From Sanderia malayensis (lineage: Eukaryota; Cnidaria; Scyphozoa; Semaeostomeae; Pelagiidae), in NCBI GenBank assembly GCA_013076295.1, contig RQOL01000624.1, positions 124,001-188,000 on the forward strand: DNA of 64,000 nucleotides, given 5' to 3'. A program made the translations under genes and the position numbers. Below are positions 52,191 to 61,800 of the stretch, piece by piece. How positions within the stretch are numbered: position 1 is the first letter of the stretch; every line of letters starts with the position of its first letter. The notes below the pieces were generated by a model. It did no database searches. It saw nothing but the letters and a program-made list of their open reading frames with translations, and was not told where the DNA came from.

Positions 52191-53171
52191 CTTCTATTTC
52201 TAACTTTTGTAATTCTTCAAAAAAGATCACTGCAAAACAGACACTGTCCTTCTTTTTGAACAAATGATCTTCAATTAACAAATCTTAAAATGAACTCACC
52301 TCACTATAATAATGTTCACAAGGAATGACCACAAACATTCACTTTATGTCTGGGCACCTGAAAAACAAGAAGAAATCATGTAATATACTTTATAGCATGT
52401 TGGCACATCTCAGTTCTTTTCATGTGGCCTGAAGTCTATAAATGTAAGTAATTTATTGTAACTGCAAATCATTAATTAATTACCTCCACCTCATGTGTTC
52501 ACCAAGTCAAAAAACGTATTAAACCTTCTTACCTTTTGTCAACCTTCCATGGCCTACTCTTCTTATTATTGGTATTTTTACCAGCAGCAATATTTCTGAA
52601 GATATAACAGATCACCAAAAATCAATGTACTTCATTCTCCACGTGTCTGAGAAATGGTGTATTTCTAGATATCATGCATAATAAAGTCTACCAAATTATT
52701 TCTTCTTATACTTAAAGGTTCCCCTTCACAACCACACTTCTCCCCATCATCAACGAAGACCAAGGCCGTTTTTCTCTTCGGTGCCAAGTACATGCTCTTG
52801 CTGTTGTTGTGTTCAACTGCCTTTCTGTCGAATCGAATGGATCATCATGAGAATAATAATAACAACAACGAGGCACGCCGCCGAATAGAGGCCACAAAAC
52901 TTTCAAATTGGCGCGAATTTCAAATAGCAATTGCGTGTTTACTTTCTTGCTACAGCAAATGTAACATTTTTGTTCAACATCTAACGTTGTCAGAAATTGA
53001 AAGAAAATAATATTAATATCTATATATTGAAAGAAAATTATTAGAAAGATTGTTTTACTTTGTTATTGGTGAGTTGAATGTTGAAATTTACCTTTTTTAA
53101 ACAATCCTTATTTACACCGACAGCGTCTTCTTTAAAGCAACGTTGTCTTTCATTGCATCGCAATGCACTGT
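52191..53171. other. Single-copy-looking stretch, no gene recognised
   Basis: Between the Helitron array and the LINE. Possible exon-like ORFs near 52712-52990 were seen on both strands but carry no recognisable domain. This is one of the few places where host sequence might survive. Confidence 0.4.
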
Positions 53172-53193
53172 CTTTTTAGCGTTTCTGTCATCT
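53172..53193. repeat. Left target-site duplication of LINE (22 bp)
   Basis: CTTTTTAGCGTTTCTGTCAT plus CT. The right copy at 57951-57972 differs at one base (T for C). It fixes both ends of the LINE. Confidence 0.85.
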
Positions 53194-53355
53194 GTTTCTG
53201 TCATTCTGTCACAACCCAATCGATTGATAGATATTTAGGTGTCATGGAAGCACGCAATTTTTTGCTCTCCGTGATTTCAACTAATTCTTGGCTAATCTAA
53301 TTACTTTTTATCGTTTTTTTTCAAGATGTTTTTAAAATAAATAACAGGTTACAGA

Positions 53356-54207
53356 ATGTCAGTGTCTTTAGAGGTTGTAAAAGAACTGTTGGAAGCACAT
53401 CGTGCTTCGTTTCAGTGGATGATGGATGACTTGAAGTCCGAAGTGAAGGGCCTAAGAAAGGAGCTGGATGACGTGAAGACGTCTATCCAGTTCGTCAGCA
53501 ATGAAAATGATTCAATTAATATTAAGATCAAACTTTCAGAGGAAAATTCAAACAAACTCTCAAAGAAACTCGAAATTATCGAGGCAAACATGTATGATAC
53601 TGTTGAGGACATGTTGGATAAGCAGGAATACTTAGAAAACCAATCGCGCAGGAATAACTTGAAGTTAATCGGTGTTCCCGAAGATTCGTCAGAGAACTCA
53701 TGGGATGAAACAGAAAACACTGTGAAAGCTTTAATTAAATCTGAACTTGGTATAGATGAAGAAATCACTATTGAAAGAGCACACAGGGTTGGTAAACCTT
53801 ATCGAAAACCAAGAAAAGGCGGAAATAATGCCTCGACCATAAAAGAGGGCGAGGCCCCAAGGCACATTGTTGCCAAGTTTCAGTCATGGAAAGTAAAAGA
53901 AAAGATTATTCAGAAGGCCAGGGAAATTAAACCTGCTTCAGTGAAATTTGTTAATGACTTCTCTAGACGTACTATGGAAAAACGATCCAGCAGAATACAA
54001 GAGATGATTGATGCACGTAAGGCAGGCAAGTTAGCCTATTTTGTCAATGGCTGTAATCTTGTGATCAAAGAAAAGCAACCTGTTTCAACCCAGAACATCA
54101 AACCTCAGAACAATCTTGCGAAACCTCCTGATATTGATATTGGTTTAACTGCTACTGCCCTTGATGCTGGCTCAGATGATGATGAAGTTGTACTCAAGAA
54201 AAAATAG
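53356..54207 (+). CDS. LINE ORF1 protein (coiled coil, RNA-binding type)
   Basis: 283 residues. Residues 1-95 form a heptad-rich coiled coil (MDDLKSEVKGLRKELDDV onward). Then come QSRRNNLKLIGVPEDSSE and IERAHRVGKP, the hallmarks of the L1-like ORF1 RNA-recognition domain, and a basic C-terminal domain (KFVNDFSRRTMEKRSS). Such proteins trimerise and bind the element's RNA as a nucleic-acid chaperone. The start is chosen at the first ATG after the leader. ORF2 begins 97 bp downstream, so both could be made from one RNA. Confidence 0.85.
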   Translation: MSVSLEVVKELLEAHRASFQWMMDDLKSEVKGLRKELDDVKTSIQFVSNENDSINIKIKLSEENSNKLSKKLEIIEANMYDTVEDMLDKQEYLENQSRRNNLKLIGVPEDSSENSWDETENTVKALIKSELGIDEEITIERAHRVGKPYRKPRKGGNNASTIKEGEAPRHIVAKFQSWKVKEKIIQKAREIKPASVKFVNDFSRRTMEKRSSRIQEMIDARKAGKLAYFVNGCNLVIKEKQPVSTQNIKPQNNLAKPPDIDIGLTATALDAGSDDDEVVLKKK

Positions 54208-54304
54208 ACTGAACAAGATGATCATGAACAAAGCCATAAGTATACTTTGTGTTTTGTGTAAAATTTATTATTTTTTGTTTTTGGTTTAGGGCTTAGTACT
54301 CACA

Positions 54305-57300
54305 ATGACTCAACCTAGGTATCCATGTGGCATTTGCCACAAAAATGTTAACTCCAATCAAGCAGCAATATACTGCAATGAGTGCAATTCCTATGTGCAC
54401 ATTAAGTGTAATGACATATCCCCTGCTGAATATAAAGTTTACCAAGACGAGTCTGACAATGTTGCATGGTTCTGCATGAAATGCACTGAAGCTTTGTTTC
54501 CATTTGGTTCACTTGAATTTGAAGAGTTATCCCACCTTTATGATTTTGACCTACCCTCCTTTGTTGATTCTGCATTATCATTTGATGTCACTTCAAATCT
54601 TAGAAACCTACCTAACTTAGATGACTATGATATTGATGAACAACTGTCTTCTAATGTCAATTCTAATTATCACTCTCCAGGTGATTTGGCTAATCTTTGC
54701 TCTTCTGATTCTGACTTGTCCTTATTTCATATGAATATAAGAAGTCTCTCATGTCATTATGATGAGCTTGTTTCTACTTTAGTAAATCTCAAGGTAAATT
54801 TTGATGTTGTTGCTGTTTCTGAGCTTTGGCATACTTTTGATAATCCCATAAGCTTGAATGTTGAAATACCTGGTTATAAACTTTTCCTTGCTCAATCGCA
54901 TAGCCAAAATGGTGGTGTTGGGCTTTACGTAAAATCTTGCTTAAATCCTATTCTCAGGATGGATCTTTCTAAGGGCAGTATTGATTATGAGACTGTATGG
55001 GTAGAGGTTGAGAACAGGAATGGTAAAAACTATCTGTTTTGTTGTGCCTATCGGCATCCTAATTCTAATGTTGAAAACTTTACCAGCTATTTGCAAGAAA
55101 TTCTTTCCATGCAGAGAGTTTGTGACAAACAACTATTTATTCTGGGTGACTTTAATTGTGATCTCTTAAATTATACCTCTCATACACCTACTGCTAATTT
55201 TGTAAATTTACTTTTTTCAAAGAGACTTCTCCCATATGTTGTCCATCCATCAAGAGTATCTGGGAACTCTTCTAGTCTTATTGATAACATTTTTTCAAAT
55301 ACATGTGAACAGGAAACTGTAAGTGGAAACATATTGATGCAAGTAACTGATCATTTTCCCCAATTTTTAATAGTTAGGCAGGGAGGTATTCTGTACAAGA
55401 ATTTGTCATACTATAAACATAATTATTCTAAACTGGATGTTGAAAGGCTGAAAAATGATTTTTCAAACTTGAATCCTAATTACCTGAATGATGATAATTT
55501 TGATATAAATGCTAAATTTAACTTATTTTTATCAAGTCTTGATAAGTTAGTTAATCATCACGCTCCCTTAAAGAAATTAAATAAGAAGGAAATAAAGTTG
55601 AGAAACAAACCATGGGTGAGCAAGAAAATTCAAAAAATGATGCGAATCAGGGACAGATTATTTAAGAATTCAAAGCAGAATGATGATCAATCAGTTAAGG
55701 ATTTGTATAAAAAGTTTAGGAATAGGGTTACAACTGCTTTGAAAGAGAGCAAAGCTACTTATTTTTACAATTATTTTCAGTCAAATAGTAACAACGTGAA
55801 GCAATTATGGTCTGGTATTAGGTCAATCATTGATATCAAGAAATCAAAGGAAAATGCTATAACCAAAATAAAGGATTCTAGTGGTAATGTTACCTCCGAC
55901 CCAGCTGTAATTGCAAATGTTTTCAATGAGTTTTTTGTGAATGTTTCTCATAATGTCACTAAAACTATACCAAGATCTAAAAAATCTCCATTGTGCTTCA
56001 TGGGAGATAGAATCAATAACTCATTTTTCATTTCTCCATCTTTTGCCCTGGAAATATCTGACATAATTAATCTACTTAAACCTGGCAAATCTGTAGGTCC
56101 ATACAGTATCCCGATTAAAATTATGAAAATCCTATGTCCTTTGTTGTCTTCTCCGCTCTCTCAGATTATAAATCTTTCATTTGAGTGTGGTATTTTTCCA
56201 GAAAAAATGAAACTAGCAAAAGTTATTCCTTTATTTAAAAAAGGCTGTGTTGTTACAGCATCAAATTATAGACCCATATCCCTTTTGTCAGCTTTCAGCA
56301 AAATTACCGAAAAGGTGATGTATAAACGTCTGTATGACTTTTTTGATAAATACAATCTTCTATATCATTTACAATTTGGTTTCCGGGCCAGGCATTCCAT
56401 AGATCATGCACTTATTAGTATGACAGAGAAAATAAAAGAAAGTTTAGATAATAAAAAATATGGATGTGGAATTTTTCTTGATCTTCAAAAAGCATTTGAT
56501 ACTGTGAATCATAAAATTCTGTTGGATAAACTAGAGCATTATGGAATACGTGGGCCTGCCCTGAACTGGTTTAGATCTTACCTCACAGATAGGAAACAGT
56601 ATGTCTCAGTTAATGGTTTTAAATCCAATTCACTTAATGTTACATGTGGTGTTCCCCAAGGTTCTGTCCTTGGTCCTTTGCTCTTTTTAATTTTCATAAA
56701 TGACCTAGCCAACTCTTCGCCTGATCTTACTTTCTACCTTTTTGCTGATGACACTAATATTTATGTTGAAGCTCATAAAATTAGTGAGCTTGAAAAACTT
56801 GTAAATAAAGAACTGGGTAATGTGAAACAATGGCTTGATGCTAACAGACTATCTTTAAACATTGAGAAAACGAATTTCATAATTTTTAGGTCACATCATC
56901 ATGCCTTAACAGAAAGTATCAATATAAAAATTGGAAGGCAAAATGTAAAGCAATCAAAATATGTGAAATTTCTTGGTATTCTGCTGGACGAAAACCTTAG
57001 CTGGAAATATCATTTAAGTGAACTTGCTAAGAAGTTAGCAAGAACCTGTGGGATGTTTTTCAAGATAAGACATTACGTTCCTGTTAATGTGTTGATTTGT
57101 CTTTACAACTCTTTATTTGCTTCTTTTCTCCAATATGGAATCGTTGTTTGGGGTTTTGCTTATGATGTACATCTTCGACCTGTTTTATTATTACAGAAGA
57201 GAATAATCAGAGCTATTGCATTTCAAAGTTATCTTTCTCCTTCTTCTCCTATTTTTAATGATTTAAAGATCCTGAAATTACATGACTTGTTTCAAATTAA

Positions 57301-57586
57301 ACTTCTCTCTTTTGTCTATGAATGTGTTACTAAGATTTCTCCTGCCTGTTTCCATACTTATTTCCAATCAATCAAATCCGTTCATCAACATAACACTCGT
57401 CAAGCATCTAAGAATGACATTTTTCTGACACAGAAAAATACTCTTCAATATGGCATAAGGTCAGTTCGCTTCACTGGTGCTGAATCTTGGAATAGCACTC
57501 CTACAATCATCAAGGAATCTTCAACCTTATCCAGTTTTCGGTATAAACTGAAACTGCATTATCTTGACATTGGCATTAATGCTTAA
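54305..57586 (+). CDS. LINE ORF2 protein: PHD finger, endonuclease, reverse transcriptase
   Basis: 1093 residues, intact. Residues 8-60 are a C4HC3 PHD finger (C8, C11, C24, C27, H32, C35, C57, C60). The endonuclease spans about 137-360 with FHMNIRSL, LFILGDFNCDLL, SSLIDNIFSN and VTDHFPQF, although the usual SETW motif reads VSELWHTF. The reverse transcriptase spans about 620-900 with NYRPISLLSAFSKI, LDLQKAFDTVNH, GVPQGSVLGPLLF and the active-site FADD. A C-terminal thumb-like region follows. The protein would nick target DNA and prime reverse transcription there. Confidence 0.95.
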   Translation: MTQPRYPCGICHKNVNSNQAAIYCNECNSYVHIKCNDISPAEYKVYQDESDNVAWFCMKCTEALFPFGSLEFEELSHLYDFDLPSFVDSALSFDVTSNLRNLPNLDDYDIDEQLSSNVNSNYHSPGDLANLCSSDSDLSLFHMNIRSLSCHYDELVSTLVNLKVNFDVVAVSELWHTFDNPISLNVEIPGYKLFLAQSHSQNGGVGLYVKSCLNPILRMDLSKGSIDYETVWVEVENRNGKNYLFCCAYRHPNSNVENFTSYLQEILSMQRVCDKQLFILGDFNCDLLNYTSHTPTANFVNLLFSKRLLPYVVHPSRVSGNSSSLIDNIFSNTCEQETVSGNILMQVTDHFPQFLIVRQGGILYKNLSYYKHNYSKLDVERLKNDFSNLNPNYLNDDNFDINAKFNLFLSSLDKLVNHHAPLKKLNKKEIKLRNKPWVSKKIQKMMRIRDRLFKNSKQNDDQSVKDLYKKFRNRVTTALKESKATYFYNYFQSNSNNVKQLWSGIRSIIDIKKSKENAITKIKDSSGNVTSDPAVIANVFNEFFVNVSHNVTKTIPRSKKSPLCFMGDRINNSFFISPSFALEISDIINLLKPGKSVGPYSIPIKIMKILCPLLSSPLSQIINLSFECGIFPEKMKLAKVIPLFKKGCVVTASNYRPISLLSAFSKITEKVMYKRLYDFFDKYNLLYHLQFGFRARHSIDHALISMTEKIKESLDNKKYGCGIFLDLQKAFDTVNHKILLDKLEHYGIRGPALNWFRSYLTDRKQYVSVNGFKSNSLNVTCGVPQGSVLGPLLFLIFINDLANSSPDLTFYLFADDTNIYVEAHKISELEKLVNKELGNVKQWLDANRLSLNIEKTNFIIFRSHHHALTESINIKIGRQNVKQSKYVKFLGILLDENLSWKYHLSELAKKLARTCGMFFKIRHYVPVNVLICLYNSLFASFLQYGIVVWGFAYDVHLRPVLLLQKRIIRAIAFQSYLSPSSPIFNDLKILKLHDLFQIKLLSFVYECVTKISPACFHTYFQSIKSVHQHNTRQASKNDIFLTQKNTLQYGIRSVRFTGAESWNSTPTIIKESSTLSSFRYKLKLHYLDIGINA

Positions 57587-57950
57587 GGCTCTTGAAATTA
57601 ACCTTAATTGATCATTTTCCCTTTATTATTTATTATGAAAATCGGAGTGCATTCATTGTCAGATTTACTTGAACCCTCTAAGTGCTTCTATTTCTACATA
57701 TAGGGGGGTCTCTCTCCTCGATTAGCTTTGCTACTGAGAGAGTTCCTCCTTTAAATAATTCCCAATTCAAGCAAACTCTACAATTGCCATTGAATATTTA
57801 CTTTTAGTCATTGCAATTTTTCTCTAAAATTTTTCTCTATTGATTGTAAAAGTATTAAAATGTTTATAATGTAATGTAATGTAGTTAGTAGAGTATCATT
57901 GTATTATTGTGGAATTTAAAATAATGAACCTGAAACCTGAAACCTGAAAC

Positions 57951-57972
57951 CTTTTTAGCGTTTCTGTTATCT
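57951..57972. repeat. Right target-site duplication of LINE
   Basis: CTTTTTAGCGTTTCTGTTAT plus CT, one mismatch from 53172-53193. Confidence 0.85.
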
Positions 57973-58838
57973 GGTTTCTCGGCTAATGTCTAGCCAGTTT
58001 TGTTATTAACAAAGTAAAGTAAAGTGAAGTTTTTTTATAAAGTAAGTATTTCACTCCTTCACTTCAGCATGACCTTTTATTCTCATTTCTTCACTCAATC
58101 TATCAACATAATAATATACAAGTTGACAATATGTTAAACATTCCTTAGTATCAATGGCAACTTTCTGTTTACAAATAATCAATTCATCCAAAACATCTTT
58201 CTTCTTTTGTAAAAACAGGTTTTCAAACAAGTTCAATCCTCAGAATATTGGGTGAGTGTGACAAGAATTGTTCCTATACAAAGCCTATTTTAATTAATGT
58301 TTAAATGCCTCACCCTGTAATGTACATTCATATCCCAAATCTGAAGCTTAGCTACTATATTTAAAGTGGTATTAACAATTGCAACAATTTATTATCAATA
58401 GAAAGCAAATTTACTGCATAATGCAAATCAAATCTAGCCTCATAATACAAACACATCAAATGTGATTTATACATTTTTCTTTCCAAAAATGAAAAGGATC
58501 ATTAACTTCTCCAATTTATACATTATCAAAACTGTTTTCCTTATAGTTGTTAAAGAACACAACAGAAAGAGTGATGTAGGTCATAAGAGAAAGTGGTCAA
58601 ATATTTTTATTTGCAAACTTTAAATAACCAATAATTTAATTCAACAATCAAGAGTAATCCCAAACATTTCTTACAATTATGTTTTAAATTATTTATTTTA
58701 TCTTGCAGCTCACCACAAAACAACAACCCCATCCAGTTGCTCACAATAATCACTCTTATTTCAAATTTTAGCATTTTCACTTAAATTGGGTTGCATATAA
58801 AACACATTTTTTCCTTTTTTGATATCATCTCTCGCAAA
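57973..58838. other. Upstream region of autonomous Helitron gene, no gene recognised
   Basis: AT-rich. A short minus-strand ORF at 58236-58051 has no recognisable domain. A Helitron 5' terminus of the TCTATATA type was looked for here and not seen. Confidence 0.4.
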
Positions 58839-61800
58839 ATGCCAAAAAAAGCCAGAAAAAGCATCACCGGCTCAAGGCGCTGCGATCAAGTAAGGAAAGC
58901 AAATCGCCGAAGTCGTGAGAATAACCAACAGCCTCATCCAGTTCATTTACCACCTGATAATATGGTACAGGGAGCAGTGAATGATCTTCACCAGTTGCAG
59001 CAACAACACCCTCAGCAACCAGCCCCAGAATATCAACCACTCCCACTTCATTATCCACAGATGCAGGCATTGCATGTGCCATGGCAACTACCTGCGATGC
59101 TTCCCCACTATGGACTTATAGCAGTACCACAACCAATAAACATTGGCTTACAATATCCTGCAGCACTGGCCCCTCAACTTCAGGTACACAACTCGATAAT
59201 TTCAGCTAAACTTTTCCAATCACGTCAACCATATATTATACAGCTTTTTGTAATTAAAAACTATCAAAATTAAATCAGTTATTATATCAACCACATTATC
59301 AATATTTTTCCATCCCCAGGTACCACCGATGGTTATGCAGTTGCAACCACCCCTTCTGATTCGTAATCATGAAGGTCCGGCAGCAATACAAACGGCAAAT
59401 GTGGAGATGCTTAATGTAATTCAAGCTCAAAATGACAATGAGGTAAAACACAATTTTTTACACAAGTTAACTACAGTTAGGCAACTCCCTTTTCCATTTA
59501 CCTATTTCAGACATGTACAATTATAAGTCCCCATGTATATTTATATCAATGGGAACTGTATATTAATAACATTTAAATTTCCAATAACTAAAAACTTAAT
59601 GTAAATGATTTCATTTAATGTTCATTTCAACAGATACGGCCAATGCAGATGCAACCCGAAACACATATTGAAAATGAAAATAATGAAATTGAAAGGCCAG
59701 CACAACCTGATGAAATCAACGTGGAACAACACATTCCAATTCCACATGATAATCAGGTAAAACAGACTACCATCACAATTGGCTTAGTATACACCAGTCA
59801 TTCTCCATAGGACCATGTCAGGAAATTATTTTGCTCTCTAAGTAGACATATCTTCACAAGTTCCAGTTTTGTGCATTTCAAAACACATGATTGAATTATA
59901 TTAACTTAGATTGCATTGCATTTCAGGATCCACAAATATTGCCTGCTGCTATGGAATTGCAACCCAACCTTGAAAATGAGAATGAAGAGAATGAAATAGC
60001 GGTACAACCACAAGAAGTTGAAATGCATCACGAAATCCCACCACAACACCAAGATCATGTCCCCCAACCCATGGAACATCAAGAAAGGGAAGTAATTCAA
60101 CCTATTCTTGAAATTCCTCAATTCTCCCCAATGCCTCATCATCTTGGTAAAATGACCAGGACATGTATTCACTGTGAAGCGAAGTACTTCCGAGAGGAAC
60201 TCAACACAAGAAAACAATACAACAAATGTTGTATGGGAGGATTAATAGCTCTCGATCCCATTCAACCACCCCCGGCAAATGTGATGCATTTATACACTGG
60301 AACTACTGATGAATCTAAATATTTTCTCAAAAATTTCCGTAGATACAATTCACTAATGGCAATGGCATCCTGGACAGCTAACGTTGTAAGACACGCTAAT
60401 GCAGGACCACCAGTCATCACCATACATGGAAGTGCATACCATATGACAGGTAAATATAACGTCCCTCTCTTAGTAGCTCTTATATTATCCTACATTTTCA
60501 TATAATAGCTTCACGTGATGAAACGGATGTTGACAGGACGCTCAAGTCCTTTCCCACCCAATCTACAATGGATAAGCTCTCTATGCTTGCCTGAATATGA
60601 AAAGTGATCCAATCGTAAATCAAAGCACTTTATGATGCTTTCATAACAAAGCACGTGCTGCATTGAAAATTGCAGTTGATATAACGAAGTACAATTTACA
60701 ATGTTTCCTCCAATTCAACAGGGGTAACTGAAACCGACAGGTCCCGAAAATATGCAGAATTATACATTATGGACACCCAGCAAGCACTGCAAGAACGCCA
60801 GAACACAGCCAGAGAACAAAACTTGGACTTAGACATGGTGGCGCTGCTGCAAAACGAATTGATGGCAGTAAATCGGTTTGCTCAACATTTTAAAACAATG
60901 GGAGAAGTACTGGAAGAGCAAAGGCAGCAAGCCATTGCCAATGATCAGCCTATTCCCACATTCAAGATGATTATTACCGGTCGCCCAGAACAAGATCGAA
61001 GATATGATAATCCTACTGCCAGAGAAATTGCAGCAGTCTACACTACACGCAATGGCGGTGCTCCTAATCCCGAGAATAGAGAGCTTCAAATTCGAACAAG
61101 GCGTGGTAATCTTATGAAGATTAATGCCTTAGATCCCGTTGCGGATCCTCTAACCTATCCATTGTTGTTCTTTCAGGGCGATCGGGGTTACAGCTTGGAC
61201 CTTCAACGTCTACCTACACGTCGAGGACAAGACCAGGAAAATCCTGATCGTGTCCACCGTGTCAGACTCACAATCGCCGAATATTATTCGTACCGAATAC
61301 AAGTCAGAAATCAACTATCTACGATCCACCGCGCAACACTTCTCTTTCAACAATATCTGGTGGATGCATACACCAAAATAGAAGGAAACAAGCTCAACTG
61401 GATTTTGCACAATTAACGGCAATTACGTGCTGACAGTTATCGAGGCCTGATGGATCACCTGAACAGAAGGGCTGAAATCGAAAATCAAATGGCCAGGGCA
61501 AACAATCCCAACGAACCCCTTCATATTGATGTCGGTCGTGTTGTCATACTTCCCTCATCTTTTTCAGGCAGTCAACGAAATATGTACCAGAACTTTCAAG
61601 ATGCAATGACTATCGTCAGAAAGTATGGCAAGCCTGACATCTTCCTAACCATGACGGCCAATCCCAGATGGAAGGAGATTTCAGAGAACATTCTACCACA
61701 CCAGAAGGCGAATGACCGGCCTGACATCGTCACACGAGTATTTCAACAGAAACTACAAGAACTACTGGAAGATGTCCTTCACAAGCACATTCTCGGACAC

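Larger units (their letters stand above)
53194..57950 (+). mobile_element. Full-length CR1-like non-LTR retrotransposon
   Basis: A 4.76-kb element with a 5' leader of about 160 bp, two intact ORFs, a 3' UTR of about 360 bp and a 3' terminus of short CCTGAAA repeats (57929-57950) rather than poly-A. It is flanked by a 22-bp direct repeat with one mismatch. The PHD finger, apurinic-type endonuclease, RT order and 3' short repeats fit the CR1/L2 group. Since both ORFs are open, this is the best candidate for a recently active element in the window. Confidence 0.9.

Noticed and set aside
52712..53010. Possible host exon on either strand
   Set aside because: The reading is open on both strands for a short distance only, with no domain and no convincing splice sites.
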